This document shows, piece after piece, positions 1 through 8,195 of a stretch of 64,000 nucleotides of DNA. This stretch comes from Spirosoma lacussanchae (lineage in GTDB: Bacteria > Bacteroidota > Bacteroidia > Cytophagales > Spirosomataceae). The stretch covers positions 124,001 to 188,000 of the forward strand of contig NZ_SWJG01000008.1 in the NCBI RefSeq assembly GCF_005870035.1, written 5' to 3'. The stretch's first letter is position 1; each line of letters begins with the position of its first letter. A program made the position numbers and the translations under genes. Below the pieces are notes generated by a model. It saw only the letters and a list, made by a program, of their open reading frames with translations. It made no database searches and was not told where the DNA came from.

Positions 1-810
1 GAAGCGCTGCTGGTATGGGAAACAACCGAGGGCAGCCTGGCCGGTTCGGACGATACAAACCCAGTTTATGTGCTGGTAGACGGCCACAATCGATATGGCA
101 TCTGCCAGCGTTTCGGCATCGATTTTCGGGTTAATCTAGTTTCCTTCTCGGGCATGGAGGAGGTCAGGAGCTTCATGATCGAAAATCAACTCGGACGCCG
201 AAACCTGACCCCGGAACAGACCGCCTATTTTCGCGGCTTACGCTACCTAGATGAACGCGGGTCACGGGGCAAATACAAACGGGACAATCATAAAGGACAA
301 AATGTCCCATATGCTTCAGCCGACTCCATCGACACGGTTTCGAATCCAGAGGCAAAAGCCGAATCGACCGCCCAGAAGATAGCCAAACAGTACAACGTTA
401 ACGAAAAGACAATTAAACGCGACGCCGAGTTTGCCGCGGGTATGGATAAACTGGCCCCTGCCCTGAAGGCGTCTATTTTGGCCGGTAGTGTCTCGGTAAG
501 CAAATCGGTAATACAACAGCTGGCCAAAAGTGATATCCCAGCTGGTAGTCTCACTTCCATCGACAGTTTATTGACCGGGTCTGATCAACCCGTTACGGCT
601 AACAAGCCAGCTTCGGCATCTATCGGTCGTCTGATGAGCAAACCAGCCAAACCGGCTGCACTACGCAAACGGTTACACTCGTTGCTAGCTTCACTAACCA
701 CTACTGGTGCTGATGAAGTGGATATCTGCGATCAGATTATTGACTGTGCCTCGATGCTGAAAAAGACGCTTGTTGAAAACTATTCAGGAGAGAGAGCGAA
801 AAACCCATAA
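1..810 (+). CDS. parB: ParB/Spo0J-family partition protein, 5' truncated by the window
   Basis: The frame is open from base 1, so the gene begins upstream; a GTG at 70 is only an internal codon. The first visible residues include LVDGHNRYG, the conserved segment of the ParB N-terminal nuclease-like domain. A helix-turn-helix-like stretch (QKIAKQYNVNEKTIKRDAEF) follows at about residues 120-140, then a lysine- and alanine-rich tail. ParB proteins bind centromere-like sites and use CTP to spread and segregate DNA with ParA. ParA would be expected upstream, outside the window. The adjacent iterons and Rep_3 gene support a plasmid partition role. A copy of the palindrome GGACAAAATGTCC lies inside the gene at 295-307. 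The family call is firm. Assignment as the cognate partition ParB, rather than a ParB-like regulator, is inferred from context. Confidence 0.8.
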   Translation, partial: EALLVWETTEGSLAGSDDTNPVYVLVDGHNRYGICQRFGIDFRVNLVSFSGMEEVRSFMIENQLGRRNLTPEQTAYFRGLRYLDERGSRGKYKRDNHKGQNVPYASADSIDTVSNPEAKAESTAQKIAKQYNVNEKTIKRDAEFAAGMDKLAPALKASILAGSVSVSKSVIQQLAKSDIPAGSLTSIDSLLTGSDQPVTANKPASASIGRLMSKPAKPAALRKRLHSLLASLTTTGADEVDICDQIIDCASMLKKTLVENYSGERAKNP

Positions 811-890
811 GGGGGCGGCCGCAACAGGGGGTTAAGGGAAAAAAGAGAGAGTGGTAAAAGGAAAGCCCTTAGTTTGAAAAAGAAAAAAAA

Positions 891-928
891 ACACCCACCT
901 GCCATAAGACTAGGTGGGTGTTTTTTTT
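891..928 (+). terminator. Rho-independent terminator after parB
   Basis: A perfect 10-bp stem (891-900 with 912-921) encloses an 11-nt loop and is followed by eight T (921-928). An A-rich run lies before it, so it could also work on the other strand. It separates parB from the origin region. Confidence 0.9.
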
Positions 929-930
929 AG

Positions 931-1031
931 AGTGTGTTTTCTATTATTTTTTTAGATACTATTTTTCTTATTTTTAATATATTTTTAGGTCCCCTCTAAT
1001 CCGCTGACTATCAGAATTTTATAAGCTATTT
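931..1031. other. AT-rich stretch, candidate DNA unwinding element
   Basis: About 100 bp dominated by A and T, with several T-runs, directly beside the iteron array. Iteron plasmid origins normally carry such an AT-rich region where the strands open. I saw no clear DnaA box (TTATCCACA) in it. The function is inferred from position and composition. Confidence 0.5.
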
Positions 1032-1201
1032 ATGTAAGTCATTTGGTACGAGAATGTAAGTCATTTGGTACGAGAATGTAAGTCGTTTGGTACCGGATGT
1101 AAGTCATTTGGTACGAGAATGTAAGTCGTTTGGTACGGATATGTAAGTCATTTGGTACCGGATGTAAGTCGTTTGGTACAGATATGTAAGTCATTTGGTA
1201 C
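1032..1201 (+). repeat. oriV: Iteron array, eight direct repeats (plasmid replication origin)
   Basis: Eight copies of the 18-mer ATGTAAGTC(A/G)TTTGGTAC start at 1032, 1054, 1076, 1097, 1119, 1141, 1162 and 1184. Spacing is 22,22,21,22,22,21,22, close to two helical turns, so all copies lie on one face of the DNA. Only one base varies, reading A,A,G,A,G,A,G,A across the array. The spacers are 3-4 nt. Such arrays bind Rep_3 initiators, start replication and set copy number. The AT-rich stretch lies on one side and the rep gene on the other. Confidence 0.93.
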
Positions 1202-1353
1202 GGGTATAAAGTGGGTGCTTTAGGCCATGTATAAGACTAGTTTGTGCATTTTCCCAACTGTCGGCCCTGCGTTTCAATGACGCGTCTCTGTTTAAAAACG
1301 TATAAGTCCATTATGTAATACTTTTTTATTTAAAATAAAGACTGTTCGGAATT

Positions 1354-1371
1354 GTGTAAGCTGGTTGGTAC
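1354..1371 (+). repeat. Solitary degenerate iteron upstream of rep
   Basis: GTGTAAGCTGGTTGGTAC matches the iteron at 14 of 18 positions and keeps the TGTAAG and TTGGTAC ends. It lies between the array and the rep start, where it may add Rep binding near the promoter. Confidence 0.6.
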
Positions 1372-1436
1372 GGTAATTCGATTGCCTAATCGGCAGCAGA
1401 ACCTTATTCTGTGCGGTTTGTCGGCAGGATAATAAT

Positions 1437-1463
1437 ATGTAAGAAACTGGGTAAAACTTACAT
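1437..1463. promoter_or_regulatory. Inverted half-iteron operator in front of rep
   Basis: ATGTAAG at 1437-1443 and its inverse CTTACAT at 1457-1463 flank 13 nt. ATGTAAG is the conserved left half of every iteron. In iteron plasmids the Rep dimer represses its own gene by binding inverted partial iterons in the rep promoter, and this fits that arrangement. It lies 43 bp before the chosen ATG, with a TATATTG -10-like sequence just downstream. Confidence 0.7.
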
Positions 1464-1506
1464 ATTAACTTTATATTGCCTCACCTTGCGATTCACCAGA
1501 ACCGAT

Positions 1507-3009
1507 ATGAGTGATAAGCCCGATACCCGAAAAGACATAGAGGCTCTTCAGCAGAACCCGGAGTACATAATTATGAATAACCCGCTCGCGAGTCCAAAAT
1601 TCGTCCGGGCTATTTCAAAATCAGAGCAGAAGACAATAACGGAAATATATACCCCCAAGGTCTTTTACGAAATTGTATCCAGGCTCAAACCCGAGCACCT
1701 GGTTGGCGTTGCCAATAACCAGAACATCACGATCGAGATCGTCATCAAAGATTTTCTGAAGGATATTGGTGCGGCTAAGTCCAAAAACTACCAGCACCTG
1801 ATCACGTCGGTAGAAACCTTGCAGACAACCATCCTGAAATGGAAGGATGAGAAAGGAGAACACCGCAGCCCTATCGTAGCCTTCTCGACACACGATCACA
1901 AGAGCAGCACCATCCAGGTACAGGTTCACGAAAAGCTGGTTAAAATCATCCTCGATGTTAAAGAGAAAGGCAATTACAGCTTTCTAAAACAGAACGTCCA
2001 CAAGCTCCAGAATGCGCAGGCAATTAAGCTGTATCCGTTCTTCAAATCGTGGCTCAATTACGGTCGGTATGAGAGCGATTTGGTACGGTTCAAAGAACGC
2101 TTTGGGTATAACACCAGCGGGTACCAGCGGTTTGCCGCTTTCGAGAAATACGTACTGATGCCGGCGCTGGAGGAGATTAACGAAAAAACCGATATCAGGC
2201 TGTCGTATCAGAAAGTTGGTGAAAACTTACAGGGTCAAAAGCCCAGAGTTACCGGGCTGATTTTCTTTATCAAGCCAAAGGATAAAACCAAAATTCTACC
2301 CGTTCCGGAAGGTCCGCCCGAAACCGGACCTGAACTCACAACCGAGTACGAGCCCCAGCCAGAGTCGGCAGCGGAGCCTGTGGCGGCTACTTCTCCTGAA
2401 CTGACAGTAGCCGAGTTTGCGGAACTGTACGAACTCTTCAAGGAAATCTGGATTGAGGACCGCCCCGATGCGCTCACCAGTAAATTACTGATCGATGGGT
2501 ATGTAACCGAGCATGGCCGGGATACGGTGCTGGACGCGTTCACGGGTCTGATCGATACAAAAGCCAAAGCCAAAAGTGTGGCCTTTTTCACCCCCGAAAC
2601 GTTTGCCCGTTACAAGGGATTTCGGTTGAAGAAAGAAGGCAAACGACAAAGCGAGCGAGCTCGTTTGCAGCAGAAGCAACAGGAGCAGGCAGAGCAGGAA
2701 CGGATGCAGTTAATCATTACTGATTTCGAGCGCCGGGAGCATACCTATTTTTTGCAGGCCTTTGATAAAATGACCGAAGATGCCCGTACGCCACTGCTCG
2801 ATCAACTCCTGACGACTCAGGCCAATAACCCTGTTTACTTCGAACCCGGAGGTCAGCCCACCGACCTGGCCAAAAGCGAAATCGGGAGCTATTGGGTAAA
2901 TAATCATACCGCCTACGACCGACGACTAACCTTCCAGAAAATTGCCGAGCGGGAGTTTGGAGTTCAGATTGGTTTCAACGAAAATGGCATACCCTATTTT
3001 GTCAAATAA
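1507..3009 (+). CDS. rep: Rep_3-family (RepB-type) replication initiator
   Basis: 500 aa from ATG 1507. A GTG at 1411 in the same frame is possible, but that would put the half-iteron operator inside the gene. The N-terminal half (NNPLASPKFVRAISKSEQKT to about residue 260) fits the two winged-helix domains of Rep_3 initiators; SGYQRFAAFEKYVL is part of the second. Rep monomers bind iterons to open the origin, and dimers repress rep. The C-terminal 220 residues hold a proline/glutamate-rich linker, then a charged helical region with an ERARLQQKQQEQAEQER coiled coil, longer than the compact family core. The array upstream and single iterons on both sides support the role. Confidence 0.9.
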   Translation: MSDKPDTRKDIEALQQNPEYIIMNNPLASPKFVRAISKSEQKTITEIYTPKVFYEIVSRLKPEHLVGVANNQNITIEIVIKDFLKDIGAAKSKNYQHLITSVETLQTTILKWKDEKGEHRSPIVAFSTHDHKSSTIQVQVHEKLVKIILDVKEKGNYSFLKQNVHKLQNAQAIKLYPFFKSWLNYGRYESDLVRFKERFGYNTSGYQRFAAFEKYVLMPALEEINEKTDIRLSYQKVGENLQGQKPRVTGLIFFIKPKDKTKILPVPEGPPETGPELTTEYEPQPESAAEPVAATSPELTVAEFAELYELFKEIWIEDRPDALTSKLLIDGYVTEHGRDTVLDAFTGLIDTKAKAKSVAFFTPETFARYKGFRLKKEGKRQSERARLQQKQQEQAEQERMQLIITDFERREHTYFLQAFDKMTEDARTPLLDQLLTTQANNPVYFEPGGQPTDLAKSEIGSYWVNNHTAYDRRLTFQKIAEREFGVQIGFNENGIPYFVK

Positions 3010-3015
3010 TGGCAC

Positions 3016-3076
3016 GCCCAACAAGTTTCTGCGCATAAAGGACATTTTGTCCTTTATGCGCAGAAACTTGTTGGGC
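3016..3076. repeat. Long perfect hairpin behind rep
   Basis: A perfect 29-bp inverted repeat (3016-3044 with 3048-3076) closes on a 3-nt TTT loop. It starts seven bases after the rep stop. No T-run follows, so it is not a textbook intrinsic terminator. The loop end is GGACA-TTT-TGTCC, a sequence shared with two other hairpins and with a site inside parB. Transcription end, origin structure or protein-binding site are all possible. Confidence 0.8.
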
Positions 3077-3244
3077 AGAGTAGAATTTTATACATTATCT
3101 GCTGATTAATAGATATTTAGTTTTGTTTTGAATGATCGTTGAGGGCGTGTGGCGGCAAAGAAACCCCTTCAGTTACATCGAGCTTCCCTACAGTCAACCA
3201 CAGAAAACTTCGGAAAGACAAGAGTCTATTTTACTTCAAATCTA

Positions 3245-3262
3245 TTGTAAGTCTATTGGTAC
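3245..3262 (+). repeat. Solitary iteron-like sequence downstream of rep
   Basis: TTGTAAGTCTATTGGTAC keeps both conserved ends of the iteron (TGTAAGTC and TTGGTAC) in the same orientation as the main array. Confidence 0.65.
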
Positions 3263-3563
3263 CGCGTAAAGCTTTAAAATATAAAAAGTCCAAAAAACAA
3301 CACTAAAGCATCTACTTTTGAGCTAATAATTGAGATTATATAGTCTATTGTTTGATGATAAAGAGTGCTCAAAACCAATATACATCTGGTGGGTAGCGCA
3401 ACAGCATCGATAACCTAGAAACGGTCTATTCGGGAAAGTAACCAGCAGATAAAATGAGCCGGATAGGTAGCTGTTTGGATATATAGCAGCCAGCCTAACA
3501 CGAATGATAACGCGAGTTGTATGCCATGCGCAGCTGTTTAGAATCAAAATGACCGGTCTATAG

Positions 3564-3581
3564 ATGTAAGTGCATTGGTAC
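3564..3581 (+). repeat. Second solitary iteron-like sequence downstream of rep
   Basis: ATGTAAGTGCATTGGTAC matches the array consensus at 15 of 18 positions, in the same orientation. It lies about 30 bp before the second hairpin. Confidence 0.65.
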
Positions 3582-3611
3582 GACTAAATACGTCCAGCAG
3601 ATAAGATAAAT

Positions 3612-3655
3612 GCCTGGGGTCATAAAGGACATTTTGTCCCTTATGACCCCCAGGC
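3612..3655. repeat. Hairpin with the same apex as the one behind rep
   Basis: Arms of 20 and 21 nt (3612-3631 with 3635-3655), with one bulge and one mismatch, close on a TTT loop. The apex CATAAAGGACATTTTGTCC is identical to the hairpin at 3016-3076, while the lower stem differs. It lies just past the end of the minus-strand DUF5694-type gene and may end its transcription. Confidence 0.75.
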
Positions 3656-3682
3656 TGATTATGTAAGCCTATCACTACCAGC

Positions 3683-4542
3683 TTACCGCAGGTATTTCTC
3701 AACGGGTATGATTTCGTAATCAGGATCGTTTTCGAACAGTTTGGTTAGAACGGCAGCATGGCGCTGTCCCATTACAACCAGAATCCGCTGCTTTTTTTCG
3801 GCCAGTTGCCGATATTTGAATAGATGCGCAGTTCGCGGTTGTAGAAATAGGTGATAAAATCGGCCCCTACATAGTCAGATGAAATACGGGTGCTATCGAG
3901 CAAAGGATCATTCGTGTTTAGTTTGCCCTGCCTGACTTTAGCCGGTGTTATGTACATGACGCGGTACGTTTCCTGCAATACCTCGGGCGAGTTAAGCTTG
4001 ATCAGGAAATCAGATAAACGCATCGTTCCTGCCCGAAAGGCACCGATAACGCTGTTGCCCAAATTGCTGAAAGCGTTGAGTTCGTTCAGGTAATAATCAA
4101 TGTGCTGCCCCTGATTGAGAATACGATTCGATGTGCCGATGTAATAATCAACGCCGAATACGGTAGGTAGATTTAGTTGTTTGGCGAGCGCATACGCGAT
4201 CTGGTATTGTTCGGCCCGACCGTGGGACAGGTCCCGGAACGACAATCGGTTCGACTTATACAGACCATACAGACTATCGACCTGGGCCTGTTCACCCGGC
4301 TCTCGTTCGATCAGAATCAGGTCGGGTTTGAACCGGGCTAATTGGGTATTTACCTGGTTCACTTCCCGCTGGCGGTTTTCCTGAAAGAGGTCGGCCATGG
4401 GGGCATCCTTGTAAAAACCCTCCTGCCCAAAGTGGGCGCTACCAAGCAGTATAATCTGTGTTTTAGATGACTTTTGCTGGGCCAGACCAGCCGTAAGGGT
4501 GAAGATGATCAGGTACGAAAGTAAATAGAAACGGACGTTCAT
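3683..4542 (-). pseudogene. DUF5694/TraB-like secreted protein, frameshifted near its C-terminus
   Basis: A signal peptide (about residues 1-22, ending GLAQQ) precedes a domain with LLGSAHFGQEG, PDLILIEREP and a conserved central region, resembling the DUF5694/TraB-PrgY-like group. The uninterrupted frame stops at 3772 after IYSNIGNWPKKSS, which is out of character. Reading one frame over from about 3808-3814 gives RQLAEKKQRILVVMGQRHAA and runs on to a stop at 3683-3685, the expected family ending. One base is therefore missing between SNI and RQLAEKK. This is either a real inactivating or C-terminus-altering frameshift or an assembly error. No enzyme activity is established for the family. 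Confidence 0.72.
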
Positions 4543-4641
4543 GAAGTGTGTTGAATCGATTAGTTAAACGTGTATTGACAACTGTTATGCCACAAACGAT
4601 GACTGTTGATTGTCAGTGGGCTAAACGAATGACCGGTCAGA

Positions 4642-4687
4642 CCCGTCGTCCATAACTGGACAGGAGTGTCCAGTTATGGACGACGGG
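4642..4687. repeat. Perfect 21-bp hairpin, third with a GGACA/TGTCC apex
   Basis: Arms 4642-4662 and 4667-4687 are perfectly complementary and close on GGAG. The stem top reads TGGACA-GGAG-TGTCCA, the same apex pairs as the hairpins at 3016 and 3612. It sits upstream of the divergent minus- and plus-strand genes, where a terminator would have no obvious purpose. Confidence 0.75.
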
Positions 4688-4785
4688 AGGGGTATTTGCT
4701 GGTGAAAGAGACCAGAAGTCATGTTTTAAGACAAACAGGTAAATCGGGGCAGGGCAGCTGGGTAAAAGTAGAGTATCAGGGCTGT

Positions 4786-4823
4786 TGGCCGGCTGGCTGA
4801 ACTATCATTCAGCTGATTGGCCA
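4786..4823. repeat. Imperfect inverted repeat upstream of the P-domain gene
   Basis: TGGCC...GCTGA at 4786-4800 pairs with TCAGC...GGCCA at 4809-4823, with mismatches in the middle. It lies in a gap of about 490 bp that holds no gene; the rest of that gap is AT-rich and unremarkable. Confidence 0.4.
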
Positions 4824-5033
4824 TTGTAAAGTTAATTTATTAATTAAAAAGTTTCATAAATTGGCAGTTTAGATACATTGAAATTAAAAAATATACTTAA
4901 ACGAGTCATCGATATAATCAATTGAAGAATAGGTTGCTACGGCATGATTCTTGTCTTTTGATCGACTGTCTCCCACATCTTGTAGAAGTAACGATTGACC
5001 AGTCATGCCTGCCAGCCTAGTTTTACGGGAGAA

Positions 5034-6428
5034 ATGATCAAATCTATACCGAAAGACTATAGTCACTACTACCGGAATTGCCGGGTAGAGACGTTTCCCT
5101 GGTGGGTAAGTCTGCTTACGCTGATGCTGGTGGCGGTCGGGCAGTGCCTGGCTCAACAGTTCATCAGTCCCGGCCGTACGCTGACCGACTTTGGCACCAG
5201 CGTTCGGGCTGATTCTATACCCATACGGGTCGATCACTTACCTACGCGCATAGACAGTGATTACGGGCTGATGAAAGTCTGTTTCAATATTCAGCACAGT
5301 CGTACGTCTGATTTAAAAATAGAACTGGTTGCGCCCAATGGGCAAAGCATATGGCTGAGTAACCGGAATGGGGGAGACCAGGGGGCCGACTTTGCCAATA
5401 CTTGTTTTCGGTCGAATGGGTTTTCGGGGTACATCCACCAGGCTAGTGCCCCGTTTGCCGGTGAGTATAGTCCGGATGGCCGGTTTCGCTTTTTAAACGA
5501 CGGACAGAACCCGAACGGGACCTGGTATTTGCTGATTACCGATCTGCGGAAAGGGGAGGGGGGCGTGCTGAATTACGTGACGCTGGAATTCGGTGCGAAC
5601 CCGATGCCCAATGAGGAGAAAACCCCCTGTTCGTTCCAGAATCCGGCCGGTTGCCGGTGTTCAACCGATCGCAACGACTGCCAGCTGCTTCCCGATCTAG
5701 TAATTATTGGCTCGTTTACCCGGTCGCAGATTAAGGAATACGCCTGGAACGACCCGACCTATCCCGGGCAGTTACGCTTTGCGGCCTCTATTGCGAATAT
5801 CGGCGATGGGCCCATGGAAACGGTTGGCAATGGGGAATGGTACTGCCAGCAGCAGCGCGTGGATTCGGGTAGCCGCTGTGCAGATGGTACCCTGGCCCGG
5901 CAACGCCTGTATCAGCGGGTATACAGCCGGCAGGCTGACAGCCTCAGCTGGCATGACTACCCCGCCGGCACCAATTATTTCGACGAAAAACCAGGGCATA
6001 ACCATTACCATGCCGACGACTGGGTCGAGTTTCGGCTTGTTCATCGGTATAAAACCCGGACTGGGCGAGGAGCCGAGAAAGTCGTGGCCACCGGCCGAAA
6101 GGTCAGCTACTGCCTGTTCGATTCGGGTATCTGTCGGTCGTCCGATACCTTGTGTCAGGACCGGGGCGTAACCTACGGTCCCGAAAACCTGGCAAACTAT
6201 GGGCTGGGTTCGTACGCCAGTTGTCAGGCCTCACGGCAGGGCATTAGCGTTGGCGGATATGACACGTATGGCATGATGTACGAAGGCCAGTACATACAAC
6301 TACCCAAAGGCCTGAAATCAGGTACGTACTGGCTCGAGATCTTCGTTGACCCGGAGGGGCAGTACCGGGAAAAATCCCGCGCTAACAACCGGTTTACCGT
6401 GCCTGTCCGGATCAGCAGACAACAATAA
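5034..6428 (+). CDS. Secreted P-domain / lysyl-oxidase-like protein
   Basis: 464 aa from ATG 5034; an in-frame TTG at 4995 is less likely because the signal segment fits better from the ATG. A hydrophobic export signal ends near CLAQQ (about residue 40). Residues 45-195 resemble the proprotein-convertase P-domain (LKIELVAPNGQ, GTWYLLITD), a beta-sandwich usually found beside subtilisin proteases. Residues 220-460 resemble lysyl oxidase: LPDLVI, HDYPAGTNYFDEKPG, then the copper-site-like PGHNHYHADDW near residue 320, and several cysteines. Lysyl oxidases oxidise lysine amines in proteins with copper and a tyrosine-derived cofactor. No protease domain is present, so the P-domain may serve for secretion or anchoring. 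Domains are recognised from motifs; activity is inferred. Confidence 0.72.
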   Translation: MIKSIPKDYSHYYRNCRVETFPWWVSLLTLMLVAVGQCLAQQFISPGRTLTDFGTSVRADSIPIRVDHLPTRIDSDYGLMKVCFNIQHSRTSDLKIELVAPNGQSIWLSNRNGGDQGADFANTCFRSNGFSGYIHQASAPFAGEYSPDGRFRFLNDGQNPNGTWYLLITDLRKGEGGVLNYVTLEFGANPMPNEEKTPCSFQNPAGCRCSTDRNDCQLLPDLVIIGSFTRSQIKEYAWNDPTYPGQLRFAASIANIGDGPMETVGNGEWYCQQQRVDSGSRCADGTLARQRLYQRVYSRQADSLSWHDYPAGTNYFDEKPGHNHYHADDWVEFRLVHRYKTRTGRGAEKVVATGRKVSYCLFDSGICRSSDTLCQDRGVTYGPENLANYGLGSYASCQASRQGISVGGYDTYGMMYEGQYIQLPKGLKSGTYWLEIFVDPEGQYREKSRANNRFTVPVRISRQQ

Positions 6429-6472
6429 CTGGTCATTACCGCCAGCTAGCAATATGATTAATTACTTGACGC

Positions 6473-8185
6473 ATGAAAACAAGATTATACCTGCTTATTC
6501 TGTTCCTAACGCTGCTGGGCAAACAACTCGCCCTGGCCCAGTGTACAACCTGCACCCGGTCCTACACTGGTGTAGGGAGCGGGACGGATTTCAGCAGTTT
6601 AAATTCGGGTGAAACCCTTTGCATACTGGCCAACGTAGGTAATATTTCGATTGATCAGAACAAGACAGGTATCCGAATCTGCGTAGCGCCGGGCGTTACC
6701 TGGACCCAAACCAACGCATTGGCTGCCAACAGTGTATCCATCACGGTAAACGGTACATTGGTGCTCAACGGCGGGCTGAATCTGAACGGAAATTCGACCA
6801 TTGCGGTGAGTGCCGGGGCCTCTCTGTCGACGAACATAACCAATATCAACGCCGGCCTGCTCATCAACAACGCCGGGCAGGTCACGTTCACGGCGAACTC
6901 GGCCGTCACAACAACCGGAGGCTCGTTTACGTTCGCGAATGGAGCCGGGGCAACCCTGACCGCCACCGCACCGCCCAACTTCGTAGCGGGTAACTCGACC
7001 ACGTATACAAACGCAGGTACGATGGTATTTTCCAGTCTTGAAGACTCAGAAGCCAATTCATTTACCAACCAGAGCACGGGGGTGATAACGGTTTATCGCA
7101 CCTTCTACAACCACGGCGGATTTACGAACAACGGACTGCTGCAAACGACCTGTGTACCGGCGCAGAACGGAACGCTCGGTTGTGAGTTCAGAACGGGCGA
7201 CAAGGGCGCCAAACAGTTTATCAGTAACAACTGCATTACGGTGAAAGGTACGGTGAACATCGACGGGCCGATTGTACTGAACGGACTGCTCGATATTGCC
7301 ACGGGATACGACCTGTCCATTACCAAAATCGTGACGGGAACCAACGGGCGGATCGTGGTCAACGGGGGGGTAAGCCGGGCCGCCAATGACGGCCGCTATA
7401 TCGGCACGAATATGCGGTTCTGCGATCGGAACACCTCGGGCAACCGCTTCGATACTTACAGTGCCAACTACCCGAATGATCAGGCCGCTATAGTCGTCGA
7501 CTGCTCACCATCGGCCTGCTCGACCTGTCCAACGCTGGCCGTTACCGCAACGCCGGGCGCGTGTGTACCCGCAACGAATCAGTACACGCTTACCGGGAGC
7601 GTAAGTTTTACCAATGCGGCTTCCGGTGCGCTGACAGTTACCGACGGGGTTCGCTCTACTACCGTTTCAACCAGTGGCAGCAGCCCGCAGAGTTATACCC
7701 TGACCGGTCTCACGGCCAATGCGGCCAGTCATACGGTTACGGTAACTTCCAGTAGTTCGGCTTGTACTCCGGCCTCGGTTACCTACACGGCCCCGGCTTC
7801 GTGCTCATGCAGCCTCAGCGTTCAGACATTTAGCCAAAGCGGATGCCAGGCAAACGGAACTGATGCCACAAGCGCTGATGATTACTTCCTGCTGACGGTA
7901 CAGGCTACGGCCATAAATGGGACCGGTCGCTACGAACTGGTGCTGAACGCCAGCAGCGACGGGTCGGGCGGAACCGTGCTCAACCCGGGTGGTACGGCCT
8001 ATGAACAGGCCGTAACCGTTGGCGCAGGCCGGCAGCTCAGCGCCAACAACGCAACAACCTATCCAATTACCATTCGCGATGCGACCAATACAACCTGCCG
8101 ACAGCTGCGCACTACCGTGGCCGTTGCATCCTGTTCGCCCTGCGAGTCGGTGCTTTGCCCCAAAGTTTCCCTTACCCGCCAGTAA
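6473..8185 (+). CDS. Secreted repeat-rich surface protein of unknown function
   Basis: 570 aa with a clear signal peptide (residues 1-22, LLGKQLALAQ). The N-terminal half (40-330) is rich in N, T, G and V, with short strand-turn repeats such as TVNGTLVLNGG, as in beta-helix or adhesin-like proteins. The C-terminal part (350-560) is Ser/Thr-rich with paired cysteines (CSTCPTL, CSCSLSV, CSPCESVLCP). I see no catalytic motif and no type IX tail. It follows the P-domain gene by 44 bp and is probably cotranscribed. It ends ten bases from the convergent rhamnosidase stop, with no terminator between them. Confidence 0.6.
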   Translation: MKTRLYLLILFLTLLGKQLALAQCTTCTRSYTGVGSGTDFSSLNSGETLCILANVGNISIDQNKTGIRICVAPGVTWTQTNALAANSVSITVNGTLVLNGGLNLNGNSTIAVSAGASLSTNITNINAGLLINNAGQVTFTANSAVTTTGGSFTFANGAGATLTATAPPNFVAGNSTTYTNAGTMVFSSLEDSEANSFTNQSTGVITVYRTFYNHGGFTNNGLLQTTCVPAQNGTLGCEFRTGDKGAKQFISNNCITVKGTVNIDGPIVLNGLLDIATGYDLSITKIVTGTNGRIVVNGGVSRAANDGRYIGTNMRFCDRNTSGNRFDTYSANYPNDQAAIVVDCSPSACSTCPTLAVTATPGACVPATNQYTLTGSVSFTNAASGALTVTDGVRSTTVSTSGSSPQSYTLTGLTANAASHTVTVTSSSSACTPASVTYTAPASCSCSLSVQTFSQSGCQANGTDATSADDYFLLTVQATAINGTGRYELVLNASSDGSGGTVLNPGGTAYEQAVTVGAGRQLSANNATTYPITIRDATNTTCRQLRTTVAVASCSPCESVLCPKVSLTRQ

Positions 8186-8195
8186 CACTCCAGAC

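Larger units (their letters stand above)
3077..3611. other. Non-coding flank of rep
   Basis: No convincing gene. The stretch holds two solitary iteron-like sequences, noted separately, and is AT-rich. An ORF of 74 codons on the minus strand (3323-3547) has no recognisable features and is not supported. Confidence 0.5.

Noticed and set aside
1032..1201. Possible CRISPR array
   Set aside because: Repeats are 18 nt with 3-4 nt spacers of nearly constant sequence; this is an iteron array.
2078..2087. GATTTGGTAC inside rep resembling the iteron end
   Set aside because: Only ten bases match and the ATGTAAG half is absent; it is explained by the coding sequence.
3323..3547. 74-codon ORF on the minus strand
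   Set aside because: No recognisable motif, overlaps no conserved region and lies in AT-rich, iteron-bearing flank.
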